64,000 bases of DNA, taken from NCBI GenBank assembly GCA_024653305.1, contig JANLFW010000003.1:41915-105914 (forward strand). The letters are read 5' to 3'. The notes below the pieces were generated by a model. It was given only the letters and a program-made list of their open reading frames with translations. It was not told the DNA's origin and did no database searches. The position numbers and the translations under genes were made by a program. Every line of letters begins with the position of its first letter. Within the stretch, counting starts at the first letter, position 1. Shown one piece after another: positions 16,867 through 25,745 of this stretch. The DNA comes from Candidatus Acetothermia bacterium (GTDB taxonomy: Bacteria; Bipolaricaulota; Bipolaricaulia; Bipolaricaulales; Bipolaricaulaceae).

Positions 16867-17626
16867 CGTGAAGATCCCGGAGGGCTATGTGCGCGTGTTC
16901 AAGCGACCGGATTCCATGTCCGATGCCCCGTACACCTACTGCCCCGGCTGCCACCACGGGGTCATCGGGCGGCTGGTGGCGGAGGCGATCGATGAACTGG
17001 GGATCCGCGGGCGCACGGTGGGGATCGCTCCGGTGGGGTGTGCCGTGTTCCTGTACCGGTTCTACCGATGCGACTTCATCCAGGCCGCCCACGGCCGGGC
17101 GTGCGCGGTGGCCACCGGCCTCAAGCGGGCCAACCCTGACCTCATCGTGTTCACCTACCAGGGGGATGGCGACCTCGCCGCCATCGGCACCGCCGAGACC
17201 GTCCACGCCGCCAACCGCGGCGAGAACATCACCGCGATCTTCGTGAACAACGCCGTTTACGGGATGACCGGAGGGGAGATGGCCCCCACCACCCTGCCTG
17301 GCCAGCGCACCGTGACCACCCCGGAAGGGCGGGACGTCCGCACCACCGGCTACCCCTTCAAGATCTCGGAGATGTTGGCCCAGCTCGATGGCCCGGCGTA
17401 CATCACCCGCCAGGCCGTGTACGACGTGCGTCACGTTCAGATGGCCCGGAAGGCCATCCGCAAGGCGTTCCGCAACCAACTGGAGGGGAAGGGGTTCTCC
17501 ATGGTGGAGGTGGTGGCCGCGTGCCCCACCAACCTCAAGGTATCCCCAGTACACGGGAACAAGTGGGTGACCGAGCAGGCGCTCCGGTACTTCCCCCTTG
17601 GGGACCTCAAGGTCCGTGATCCGTGA
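16856..17626 (+). CDS. 2-oxoacid:ferredoxin oxidoreductase, beta (thiamine pyrophosphate) subunit
   Basis: A 256-residue subunit carrying the TPP and magnesium site: [13 protein letters not shown] at the start, [12 protein letters not shown], and the following [16 protein letters not shown]. It is the standard length of KorB/VorA. Its last codons lie inside a palindromic repeat (17614-17696) that also occurs near 48.5 and 49.6 kb. Confidence 0.93.
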   Translation: MLADVKIPEGYVRVFKRPDSMSDAPYTYCPGCHHGVIGRLVAEAIDELGIRGRTVGIAPVGCAVFLYRFYRCDFIQAAHGRACAVATGLKRANPDLIVFTYQGDGDLAAIGTAETVHAANRGENITAIFVNNAVYGMTGGEMAPTTLPGQRTVTTPEGRDVRTTGYPFKISEMLAQLDGPAYITRQAVYDVRHVQMARKAIRKAFRNQLEGKGFSMVEVVAACPTNLKVSPVHGNKWVTEQALRYFPLGDLKVRDP

Positions 17627-17696
17627 TGGGAGATCGGTAATGGACGGTTTCAGGCAGCGTCGGCCCGCGGCCCTCACCGATTACGCGTCACGGAGG
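17614..17696. repeat. Dispersed palindromic repeat, copy C
   Basis: The left arm CCGTGATCCGTGAT and the right arm ACGCGTCACGG are inverted versions of each other and share the CGTGATCCGTGATC unit with the copies at 48500-48570 and 49620-49672. This copy is longer and less regular. Its left arm covers the stop codon of the beta-subunit gene. Confidence 0.55.
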
Positions 17697-17700
17697 TGAC

Positions 17701-18243
17701 ATGGAGATCGGGGTGATCTTCGCTGGGTTTGGTGGACAGGGGATCCTCCTTGCCGGGAAGGTGCTGGCCCGGGCGGGGATGGACCAGGGGCTCGAGGTGA
17801 CCTGGCTCCCCTCCTACGGTCCGGAGATGCGCGGGGGGACCGCCAACTGCACGGTGATCCTTGCCGACGAGCCCGTGGGGTCGCCGATCGTGGACGCCCC
17901 GCGGGCGCTGGTGGCGCTGAACGGGCCGTCGCTGGATCGATTCGAGCCCAAGGTCGCCCCGGGCGGGGCGGTGGTGGTCAACAGCTCCCTCGTCCCGCGG
18001 CCGGTGCGCCGCAAGGACGTGCAGGGGATCCCGGTGCCGGTGAACGACATCGCCCGGGAGCTGGGGGAGCCGCGGGCAATCAACATGGTCGCCCTGGGGG
18101 CGGTGGTGCGGGCGCTCGGGATCCTGCCGCTCCAGGCCGTGGTCCAGGCCATGGCCGAGGAACTGGGAGCCAAGGGCCGGGAGCGCCTCGTGGAAGCGAA
18201 CCGCCTCGCCCTCCGCCGGGGACACGCCGCCTGCCCCCCTTAG
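17701..18243 (+). CDS. 2-oxoacid:ferredoxin oxidoreductase, gamma subunit
   Basis: A 180-residue subunit with the family opening GVIFAGFGGQGILLAGKVLA and the middle motif SYGPEMRGGTANCTV, both diagnostic for KorC/VorC/PorC. It completes the four-subunit enzyme. A gap of 74 nt containing a palindromic repeat separates it from the beta subunit, unlike the tight overlaps upstream. Confidence 0.93.
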   Translation: MEIGVIFAGFGGQGILLAGKVLARAGMDQGLEVTWLPSYGPEMRGGTANCTVILADEPVGSPIVDAPRALVALNGPSLDRFEPKVAPGGAVVVNSSLVPRPVRRKDVQGIPVPVNDIARELGEPRAINMVALGAVVRALGILPLQAVVQAMAEELGAKGRERLVEANRLALRRGHAACPP

Positions 18244-18265
18244 GCCCCCCCGGCCACGCCCCCGC

Positions 18266-18295
18266 TTGACAGGGAAGGGGCGGGGAAGATATCAT
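18266..18295 (+). promoter_or_regulatory. Strong sigma70-type promoter before the secreted protein and importer operon
   Basis: TTGACA (18266-18271), an 18 bp spacer and TATCAT (18290-18295). The leader to the first start at 18401 is about 100 nt. This is the best -35/-10 pair in this part of the window. Confidence 0.7.
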
Positions 18296-18400
18296 TCGTG
18301 CGACTCCACTGCAGGAGGCGAGGGGGTGATGGGAGGACAAGAACCTTTCCGAACAGAGTTCCATCCGCAGGTGTCTGAAGGAGGTGTCGGAAGGGAGGAG

Positions 18401-18765
18401 ATGAGACTCATGCGAAACCTGGCAGTAGCGGCGTGTCTTATCCCGGGGCTCTCGCTTCTTGGGCCGCCGTGCCGGTGGCCAAGGTCCAGCCGATGAACGC
18501 GGGGACGTTCTGGGTTCAGAACACCGCTTCCTGCTCATTCGACACGTTCAAGTTCGACTTCGCTCCGCAGGGAATCACCGTGAAGGCCCTCACGATCAAC
18601 GGGCCGACGGTGAAGGAGGTCGCCAACGTCAACGGCGCGGTCACGGTCAAGCTCAACGCCGGCGGGTGGCTGATCGTCGGTGTGTCGGGGGTTCCGGCCA
18701 CCTACACCGACAAGACGCTCCTCAAGTACAGCGAGGCGTTCACGGTCCCGCCGTTCTGCCGGTAG
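18401..18765 (+). pseudogene. Small secreted protein gene split by a frameshift
   Basis: A start at 18401 or 18410 follows a strong GGGAGGAG and opens a signal peptide (MRNLAVAACLIPGLSLL). That frame then runs into GPPCRWPRSSR and stops at 18496. In the other frame the same bases read ASWAAVPVAKVQ and continue for about 95 residues to 18765, as a mature domain (NAGTFWVQNTASC ... AFTVPPFCR). The natural reading joins the signal peptide to this domain near 18450-18465. The break may be a mutation, a sequencing error or programmed frameshifting. The mature domain has two cysteines and looks beta-rich; I do not recognise its family. Confidence 0.55.
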
Positions 18766-18808
18766 GGAAAGGATAGGAGACAGACTCTACGGTACGGAGG
18801 GAAGAGGG

Positions 18809-20953
18809 ATGAAAAAGCTATTTGCATTGGTGTTGATTGCGACGGTGGCGTTCGCTGGGCTTGCTCAGCGGAAGGGCGCGTGGGTGGACGAGGTTGTGCT
18901 CGTGGAGGAGCCGAGCACGGGGAAGGCCATTGAGCGGCTCGCGGCCGGCGACATCGACGTGTACGCGTTCTCGATCGGCGACCGGGCCCTGTTTGCCAAG
19001 GTCCAGGCCGACCCCAACCTCAAGTACTACCTGTCCTACGGGTCGTTCAACGACCTCACGATGAACCACGGCAGCGACCAGCCGTTCTTCCAGGACGGCC
19101 GGCTCAACCCGTTCGGGGTCCCCGCGATCCGCGAGGCGATGCACTACATCATCAACCGCGAGTACATCGCCCAGGAGATCATGGGGGGACTGGCCACCCC
19201 GAAATACTCCTACCTCAACCCGGCGTTCCCCGACGGCTCCCAGCGCTACCCCGACCTCATGGAAGCGCTGGAGGACATGTACGTCTACGACTTCGCCAAG
19301 GGTGAGCAGATCATCACCCAGGAGCTCACGAAGCTCGGGGCGACGAAGGTCGACGGGGTGTGGACGTACGGCGGCCAGCCCATCGAGCTCAAGTTCCTCA
19401 TCCGGACTGAGGACGAGCGGCGGCTCATCGGGGACTACATCTCCGACCAGCTGGAGAATCTTGGGTTCACGGTCGTGCGCCAGTACGGGATCAGCCGCGA
19501 GCTCTCCCCGCTGTGGATCCAGAGCGACCCGACCTTGGGGCAGTGGAGCCTGTACACCGGCGGTTGGGTGACGACCGCAGTGAGCCGCGACCAGGGGACG
19601 GGGTTCAACCAGTTCTACACCAAGCGGATCCTGCCGTGGCCGCTCTTCCAGGCCCTGGCCACTGAGACGACCGACCCGATTCTGAACGAAGTCAGCGACA
19701 AGCTCTACCGCCGCGACTACAACTCCATGGAGGAGCGGCGGGAGCTCTTCGAGCAGGCCCTGTACCGCTCGAACGCGTACGCGAACATCATCTGGCTCGT
19801 GGACCGGCAGGGGTTCTCCCCGCTGCGGGCCAACGTGGGCCTGGCGGCGGACCTCGCCGCGGGCATCTACGGGTCCCAGGTGTGGGGGCACACGGTCCAG
19901 TTCCAGATGGAGGGGGAGCCTGTGGTGGGCGGGACGATGAAGATCGCCACCTCGACCCTCCTCATCGAGCCGTGGAACCCGATCGCCGGCTCGAACTGGG
20001 TGTACGACATGTTCCCCATCCGGGCGACGGGTGAGGGCGGGACGGCCGTGGACACCCGGGACGGGCTCGTCTGGCCGCTCCACATCGAGCGGGCCGAGGT
20101 GTACGTCCTGAAGGGCCTCCCCGTCTCCACGAACCCCGGCCACGGCTGGTGCTGGTTCGAGTTCGTGGACGAGATCGAGGTCCCGGCGGACGCCTGGTAC
20201 GACTGGGACGCCGCGGCGCAGAAGTTCATCACCGTCGGGGAGAAGTTCCCCGGTGGGACGACCGCCAAGCGGAAGAGCGTCGTCCACTACCCGGAGAGCC
20301 TGTACGATGTCCCGCTCCACGACGGGAGCAAGATCTCGATCGGGGACTTCATCCTCGGGATGATCCTCACCTTCGACCAGGCCAAGCCGGAGAGCCCGAT
20401 CTACGACGAGGCGGCGGTGCCTGGGTACCAGTCGTTCATGGCCTCGTTCAAGGGCGTGAGGATCGTGTCCACGAACCCGCTCGTGATCGAGACCTACTCC
20501 GACGTGTACACGCTCGATGCCGAGCTCAACGTGAGCACCTGGTTCCCGTACTACGATCAGGGGCCGGGGTTCTGGCACACGCTCGCGCTGGGGATCCTGG
20601 CTGAGTCGAACAAGGAGCTCGCGTTCTCCAAAGACAAGTCCGCCCTCGTCAAGGTGGAGTGGATGGACTACACCAAGGGGCCGTCGCTCCCGATCCTCGT
20701 CAAGTACCTCGACGAGGCGCTCGCCACCGGGTACATCCCGTACGCCCCGACGATGGGCGAGTACGTGAGCGCAGCCGAGGCCGAGGCCCGGTACACGAAC
20801 CTCAAGGCCTGGTACGAGAAGATGGGCCACCTGTGGGTCGCCAGCGGCCCGTTCTACCTCGACAAGGTGTTCCCCACCGAGAAGCAGATCGTCCTCAAGC
20901 GGTTCGAGAACTACCCGTTTGCGGCCGATCGGTTCCAGTTCCTGGTGAAGTAG
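18809..20953 (+). CDS. Oligopeptide ABC transporter substrate-binding protein, apparently circularly permuted
   Basis: A 714-residue family 5 solute-binding protein with a Sec signal peptide (residues 1-19) and no lipobox. The order of parts is unusual. Residues 24-150 (VDEVVLVEEPSTGKA, AGDIDVYAF, PFGVPAIREAMHYIINREYI) correspond to the middle of a typical family 5 protein. The usual N-terminal part comes only at residue 374 (GGTMKIATSTLLIEPWNP, then VPLHDGSKISIGDFILGMIL). The chain ends with SGPFYLDKVFPTEKQIVLKR and ENYPFAADRF, which normally lead straight into the VDEVVL segment. It heads a dpp-type operon and is followed by a hairpin that probably makes it the most expressed gene. The ligand is likely peptide-like. 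Confidence 0.85.
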   Translation: MKKLFALVLIATVAFAGLAQRKGAWVDEVVLVEEPSTGKAIERLAAGDIDVYAFSIGDRALFAKVQADPNLKYYLSYGSFNDLTMNHGSDQPFFQDGRLNPFGVPAIREAMHYIINREYIAQEIMGGLATPKYSYLNPAFPDGSQRYPDLMEALEDMYVYDFAKGEQIITQELTKLGATKVDGVWTYGGQPIELKFLIRTEDERRLIGDYISDQLENLGFTVVRQYGISRELSPLWIQSDPTLGQWSLYTGGWVTTAVSRDQGTGFNQFYTKRILPWPLFQALATETTDPILNEVSDKLYRRDYNSMEERRELFEQALYRSNAYANIIWLVDRQGFSPLRANVGLAADLAAGIYGSQVWGHTVQFQMEGEPVVGGTMKIATSTLLIEPWNPIAGSNWVYDMFPIRATGEGGTAVDTRDGLVWPLHIERAEVYVLKGLPVSTNPGHGWCWFEFVDEIEVPADAWYDWDAAAQKFITVGEKFPGGTTAKRKSVVHYPESLYDVPLHDGSKISIGDFILGMILTFDQAKPESPIYDEAAVPGYQSFMASFKGVRIVSTNPLVIETYSDVYTLDAELNVSTWFPYYDQGPGFWHTLALGILAESNKELAFSKDKSALVKVEWMDYTKGPSLPILVKYLDEALATGYIPYAPTMGEYVSAAEAEARYTNLKAWYEKMGHLWVASGPFYLDKVFPTEKQIVLKRFENYPFAADRFQFLVK

Positions 20954-20961
20954 TGGTCTTC

Positions 20962-21003
20962 GGAGCCGCCCGGGTTGAACCCCGGGCGGCTCCCTTGTAT
21001 CTT
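20962..21003 (+). terminator. Hairpin between binding protein and permease genes
   Basis: A perfect 13 bp stem, GGAGCCGCCCGGG (20962-20974) with CCCGGGCGGCTCC (20981-20993), a 6 nt loop and a short T-rich tail. It probably terminates part of the transcription or protects the binding-protein mRNA, giving excess binding protein over permeases. Confidence 0.75.
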
Positions 21004-21059
21004 TCCCCCACCTTGCAGCGACGATTTCCCGGGAGCGCCCAGCCAGGAGGAGGGAAGCC

Positions 21060-22148
21060 ATGCCAGGCGGAAACGCCCTGAGGTTTTTGCGGTACACGGT
21101 GGTGCGGGCCGTCACCCAAGGGTTGGCGGTGATCGTCGCCCTCTACATCACGATCCTCATCGTGAACATGGGGGGCAAGCTGGACGACATTCGCCGCTCG
21201 GAGATCAAGCTCAGCGTGGCCACCGCCATCACCACCAACCCAGCCAACGCTGACCTGCCGCCGTCGGTGATCAAACAGATGATCGAGGAGCGGGCGCAGC
21301 TGGAGTACCGGCGGTTGGGGTTGGACCGGAACTTCTTCGTCCGCAGCTTCGAGTACCTCACGACGGCCCTGTCCCTGTCGCTGGGCCGGGCGGAGTACCT
21401 GTTCAGCGACAGCGGATCCCGGGAGGTGCGGCGGATCATCGCCGAACGGCTCCCCTCGACGCTCATCTTGTTCGGAACGGCCAACCTCCTCATCTTCTTC
21501 CTGACGCTGTGGGTGGGGCTAGCCCTCTCCCGGCGGTACGGGACGTGGATAGACCGGCTGGTCGTGTCGTTGGCCCCCACTTCGGCTGCGCCGGGGTGGT
21601 TCTACGGGATCTTCCTCCTCCTCATCTTCGCCGCCGTGCTGCGGGTCCTCCCGTGGGGGGGGATGGTGTCCGCCCCACCGCCCGAGAACCCCTGGCTGTA
21701 CGCGGCAAGCGTCCTGCTGCACATGATCCTGCCGGTGACGGCGATGGTGATGGGGAGCTTCTTCTCCGGGGCCTACGGCCGGCGCACGTTCTTCCTCATC
21801 TTCTCCAGCGAGGACTACGTGGACCTCGCCAAGGCCAAGGGCCTCTCCAGCCGCGCCCTCCAGAACCGGTACATCCTCCGGCCGACCCTGCCCACGATCA
21901 TCACCGGGTTCGTGCTCATGGTGATCGGGCTCTGGTTCGGGGCGATCATCTTGGAGACGGTGTTCAACTGGCCGGGGATCGGGCGCCTGTACTACCAGGC
22001 GACCAACACGAGCGACACCCCGGTGGTGGTGGGCGTGATGGTGGTGTACGGGTACTTGCTCGCCATCTCCGTGTTTCTCCTGGACTTCATCTACGGGGTT
22101 GTGGACCCCCGGGTGCGGGTCACCGGCGGGACCCAAAGGAGGCTTTGA
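21060..22148 (+). CDS. Oligopeptide ABC transporter permease, DppB type
   Basis: A 362-residue inner-membrane permease. The N-terminal helix (about 17-37) is followed by a periplasmic stretch of about 90 residues and then the binding-protein-dependent transport core. The EAA-type loop is around DYVDLAKAKGLSSRALQNRY and the end is GIVETVF-like (GAIILETVFNWPGIGRL). Its start has an upstream GGAGGAGGGA Shine-Dalgarno. It would pair with the DppC-type protein encoded 3 nt downstream. Confidence 0.9.
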   Translation: MPGGNALRFLRYTVVRAVTQGLAVIVALYITILIVNMGGKLDDIRRSEIKLSVATAITTNPANADLPPSVIKQMIEERAQLEYRRLGLDRNFFVRSFEYLTTALSLSLGRAEYLFSDSGSREVRRIIAERLPSTLILFGTANLLIFFLTLWVGLALSRRYGTWIDRLVVSLAPTSAAPGWFYGIFLLLIFAAVLRVLPWGGMVSAPPPENPWLYAASVLLHMILPVTAMVMGSFFSGAYGRRTFFLIFSSEDYVDLAKAKGLSSRALQNRYILRPTLPTIITGFVLMVIGLWFGAIILETVFNWPGIGRLYYQATNTSDTPVVVGVMVVYGYLLAISVFLLDFIYGVVDPRVRVTGGTQRRL

Positions 22149-22151
22149 TCC

Positions 22152-23513
22152 ATGCGCCGGATCTTCCAGATGCTGCGGGAGCTGCGCCGGTACCCCTCGG
22201 CGGTGGGGGGGCTGGCGCTCATCGGGCTCCTGGTCGCCATTTCCATCTACACGATCATCGCCATCCCCTACCCGGAGGCGATCCGCCTGTGGCGGGGAGG
22301 GCCTGGGGTGTGGGACGACAACCCCCGGAATGCGGCGCCGGTGTGGACGGATCTGTTCACGGCCGACCGGCTGCCCCGGACGATCGTCGTGGACAACGCC
22401 CAGGGGGGGACGAAGACCGTGGAACCCCTTCCCGACGGCCGGAAACGGATTGAGTTTGCGCTCAGGTTCGACTACGCCTACGACCGGTTCCCGTCGGAGA
22501 TCGTCCTCTTCGCCCAGGCGCCAGCGGCGACGGAGACCCCCATGCGGACGCGGTACTCCGTCCTGTGGAGGTTCCCCAACGGGCAGGAGTACCAGGTCGC
22601 CTCAAGCCGCTCCATGCGCGCCTCGGAGAGCTACTACATCTCCCAGGACCTGTCCCTGGTCCAGAACCTGGGGGCCACGGGCGAGTACGCCCTGTTCACG
22701 GACCCGGCGATGAAGGCGGTGCCGGTGAAGGACCGGGCGCCCCTCAAGGGGGAGTACACGGTGGTGATCCGGGCCGAGGTCCCCGCGGAGGCGGACTTCA
22801 ACGCCAAGCTCGTCGTGTACGGGCGGATCCACGGCCTGGCCGGCACGGACCACCGCCGCCGCGACCTCACGGTGGCCCTCCTATGGGGGACGCCCCTGGC
22901 CCTTGTGTTCGGCCTGGTGGGGGCGGTGGGCACGACGGTGATCACGTTCGTCCTGTCCGGGATCGGGACGTGGTTCGGGCGGTGGGTGGACACCCTGTTC
23001 CAGCGGATCACCCAGGTGAACATGGTCATCCCCACCCTGCCCGTGCTCATCATGATTGGGCAGTTCTACAGCCGGAGCCTGTGGCTCATGCTCGCGGTGT
23101 TCATGGCCCTGAGCATCTTCGGCGGGGGGATGGTCACGTACCGGGCGATGTTCCTCCAGGCCAAGGAGGCCCCCTACATCGAGGCCGCGAGGGCGTACGG
23201 GGCGAAGAACATGCGCATCGTGTTCCGGTACCTTCTGCCGCGCATCATCCCGGTGCTCCTGCCCGCGTTCGTGCTCACCGTGCCTAGCTTCGTGTTCCTC
23301 GAGGCGGGCCTGGCGGTGCTCGGGCTGGGAGACCCGATCCTCCCCACGTGGGGGAAGGTGATCAACGACGCCCAGAGCCAGGACGCCCTGTACAAGGGGT
23401 ACTACTACTGGGTGGTGGAGCCGGCGCTTCTGCTCATGATCACGGGGTTCGCATTCTCGATGGTTGGGTATGCCCTGGACCGCGTGTTCAACCCCAGGCT
23501 GAGGACGGTGTAG
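22152..23513 (+). CDS. Oligopeptide ABC transporter permease, DppC type with large periplasmic insert
   Basis: A 453-residue permease, where DppC proteins are usually about 280-320. The first helix lies near residues 17-38. An extra stretch of roughly 190 residues then follows (about 40-235), predicted to be periplasmic and rich in beta pattern. The normal core begins after that, with TVALLWGTPLALVFG, the EAA loop APYIEAARAYGAKNMRI and the end GLAVLGLGDPILPTWGKVI. The insert may contact the unusual binding protein of the same operon. Confidence 0.88.
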   Translation: MRRIFQMLRELRRYPSAVGGLALIGLLVAISIYTIIAIPYPEAIRLWRGGPGVWDDNPRNAAPVWTDLFTADRLPRTIVVDNAQGGTKTVEPLPDGRKRIEFALRFDYAYDRFPSEIVLFAQAPAATETPMRTRYSVLWRFPNGQEYQVASSRSMRASESYYISQDLSLVQNLGATGEYALFTDPAMKAVPVKDRAPLKGEYTVVIRAEVPAEADFNAKLVVYGRIHGLAGTDHRRRDLTVALLWGTPLALVFGLVGAVGTTVITFVLSGIGTWFGRWVDTLFQRITQVNMVIPTLPVLIMIGQFYSRSLWLMLAVFMALSIFGGGMVTYRAMFLQAKEAPYIEAARAYGAKNMRIVFRYLLPRIIPVLLPAFVLTVPSFVFLEAGLAVLGLGDPILPTWGKVINDAQSQDALYKGYYYWVVEPALLLMITGFAFSMVGYALDRVFNPRLRTV

Positions 23514-23516
23514 ACG

Positions 23517-24545
23517 GTGACGGACAGCACTGCAATGCCGGAGCCGAAGGCAGCGTCGGTGACCGCACAGACCCTCGACCACCGGCCGGGGAGCTTGCTC
23601 CGGGTGGTGGACCTGGTCCTCCACTTCCGCACCACGCGCGGAGTGCTCCAGGCGGTGGATGGGGTCAGCTTCACGATGGAGAAGCGGGGGGCGGTGGCGA
23701 TCCTGGGGGAGTCCGGGTGCGGGAAGACCTCCCTCGCCCGGGCGGTCCTGCGCCTGCTTCCCCGCAACGTGCACACCTACAGGGGCGAGGTGTGGGTCAA
23801 CGGCACGGAAGTCATGAAGATGTCGGACGAGTGGTTCCGGCAGAACATGCGGTGGGTGAAGGCGTCAATGGTGTCCCAGGCGGCGATGAACGCCCTGAAC
23901 CCCGTGCTCAAGGTGGGGTTCCAGGTGGCCGAACCCCTCCTCATCCACCACCACATGTCCAAGAAGGACGCGATGAAGCGGGCCGAGGAGGTGTTCCGCA
24001 TCGTGGGGGTGCCGGTGGACTTCCTCAACCGCTACGCGTTCGAGCTTTCGGGCGGGATGCGGCAGCGGGCGATCCTGGCCATGGCCCTCATCACGAGCCC
24101 CCCCCTCATCGTCCTCGACGAGCCCACGAGCGCCCTGGACATGCTGACCCAGGCCAACATCTTCAACGCCCTCAAGGACATCAAGAACCAGCTTGAGGTG
24201 GGCTACATCCTCATCACCCACGACATCTCCACCTCCAGCGACCTCGCCGACGAGGTGATCATCATGTACGCCGGCCAGATCGTGGAGCACAGCTTTGCCG
24301 AGACGGGGTACCGCACCCCCCTCCACCCCTACGCCCGGGGGTTGATGGCGAGCGTCCCCACCCTGCGGGAGGACAAGAAGCTGGAGTTCATCCCCGGGCA
24401 ACCCCCGAGCCTCATCCACCCCCCCACCGGCTGCCGGTTCGCCGCCCGCTGCCCGCAACGGTTTGACCGGTGCGACCGCGAGCCCCCGACCTTCGCGGTC
24501 GGCCCGCGGGGCGAGCTCGTCAAGTGCTGGCTGTACGCCCGATAG
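23517..24545 (+). CDS. Oligopeptide ABC transporter ATPase, DppD type
   Basis: A 342-residue ATPase with a GTG start 3 nt after the permease stop. Walker A is GESGCGKTS, the signature is LSGGMRQR, and Walker B is LIVLDEPTSALD. The C-terminal oligopeptide-type domain has four cysteines (CRFAARC, DRCDRE, KCWLY), a pattern seen in many Dpp/Opp ATPases that can carry a Fe-S cluster. It works with the next gene as a heterodimer. Confidence 0.92.
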   Translation: MTDSTAMPEPKAASVTAQTLDHRPGSLLRVVDLVLHFRTTRGVLQAVDGVSFTMEKRGAVAILGESGCGKTSLARAVLRLLPRNVHTYRGEVWVNGTEVMKMSDEWFRQNMRWVKASMVSQAAMNALNPVLKVGFQVAEPLLIHHHMSKKDAMKRAEEVFRIVGVPVDFLNRYAFELSGGMRQRAILAMALITSPPLIVLDEPTSALDMLTQANIFNALKDIKNQLEVGYILITHDISTSSDLADEVIIMYAGQIVEHSFAETGYRTPLHPYARGLMASVPTLREDKKLEFIPGQPPSLIHPPTGCRFAARCPQRFDRCDREPPTFAVGPRGELVKCWLYAR

Positions 24546-24552
24546 GAGCCCT

Positions 24553-25539
24553 ATGTCCAACGAGATCCTGCTCACAGTGAAAGATCTCCACACCTGGTAC
24601 GAGCTGAGGAAGTGGGGGTTCTTCCGCGCCGGCTACGTCCGGGCGGTGGACGGGGTGAGCTTCGACCTCCGCCAGGGCGAGGCCCTGACCGTGGTCGGGG
24701 AGAGCGGTTCCGGGAAGACGACCCTCATCAAGACGATCCTGGGGCTGGCGCCGGTGACCAAGGGGGAGATCCTGTTCGCCGGCCGGAGGCTGAACGGCGA
24801 CCCCCGCGCGTTCGCCTGGCTCCACTCCCGGGTGGGGTTCGTCCAACAGGACCCCTACGGGGCCCTTCCCCCGTTCATGACCGTGCGGCGGATCCTCCTG
24901 GAGCCGATGATCGTGAACAAGGTGGGGACGGAGCGGGAGCGGGAGGACCGGGTGCGGGAGGTCCTGGAGGAGGTGCGGCTCGTGCCGGTGGCCGACTTCC
25001 TCAACAAGTTCCCCCACATGCTCTCCGGAGGCCAGCAGCAGCGGCTCGTCATCGCCCGGGCGATGGCCCTCCGCCCGTCCCTCATCGTCGCCGACGAGCC
25101 GGTGTCCATGCTCGACGCCTCGGTGCGGGTGGAGATCCTGGAGCTCATGCGCCGCATCCAGAAGGCCCACGACCTCGGGGTGATCTACATCACCCACGAT
25201 CTATCCACCGTGCGCTACTTCTCGGAGCGCGTCTTTATCATGTACGCGGCGAAGGTTGTGGAGAAAACCGACGTGCGGGAGATCGTGCACAATACCCTCC
25301 ACCCCTACGCCAAGGCCCTCCTGGCGGCGATCCCCGACCCTGATCCGGAGAACGCGCGGCGGTACCGGGACGTGCCGCCAGGGGAGCCGCCGAGCCTCGT
25401 GCGGCCGCCCGACGGCTGTCGCTTCCACCCCCGCTGCCCGGCCAAGATCGAGGGCCTGTGCGAGAAGGAGGTGCCGCCGGAGTTCGAGCCGACCCGGGAC
25501 CACTTCGTGTCGTGCTGGCTGTACCGAGGGGGCCCATGA
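24553..25539 (+). CDS. Oligopeptide ABC transporter ATPase, DppF type
   Basis: A 328-residue ATPase. Walker A is GESGSGKTTL, the signature LSGGQQQRL, and Walker B LIVADEPVSMLD; the serine and methionine differ from the usual TSALD. The C-terminal region has four cysteines (CRFHPRC, LCEKE, SCWLY) like its partner. The start is chosen at 24553, the first ATG after the DppD stop. The stop overlaps the next small gene (ATGA). Confidence 0.92.
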   Translation: MSNEILLTVKDLHTWYELRKWGFFRAGYVRAVDGVSFDLRQGEALTVVGESGSGKTTLIKTILGLAPVTKGEILFAGRRLNGDPRAFAWLHSRVGFVQQDPYGALPPFMTVRRILLEPMIVNKVGTEREREDRVREVLEEVRLVPVADFLNKFPHMLSGGQQQRLVIARAMALRPSLIVADEPVSMLDASVRVEILELMRRIQKAHDLGVIYITHDLSTVRYFSERVFIMYAAKVVEKTDVREIVHNTLHPYAKALLAAIPDPDPENARRYRDVPPGEPPSLVRPPDGCRFHPRCPAKIEGLCEKEVPPEFEPTRDHFVSCWLYRGGP

Positions 25540-25745
25540 CCGCGCGGCCGGGGACCCTCCTCCTGGTGGGGGTCATGGCCATGGTGCTCGCGGTGGTGCT
25601 CGCGTTCCTCATGTTCCTCAAGGTCCTCGCGCCGTCGCTGGCGCTCGGGTTTTTGTCCTTCACCCTGTCCGTGGGGGGGCTCATCCTGGGCCTCATCGGC
25701 GCCACAAGCTACTTCCGGCCCTCCGGCCGTGACGGGGACGAGTGA
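25536..25745 (+). CDS. Small two-helix membrane protein
   Basis: A 69-residue protein with two hydrophobic helices (about 8-27 and 31-55) and a short polar tail ending GRDGDE. It overlaps the DppF-type ATPase by 4 nt and the NUDIX gene by 17 nt, so it is translated with them. I do not recognise the family. It could help the transporter or simply lie in the operon. Confidence 0.6.
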   Translation: MTARPGTLLLVGVMAMVLAVVLAFLMFLKVLAPSLALGFLSFTLSVGGLILGLIGATSYFRPSGRDGDE

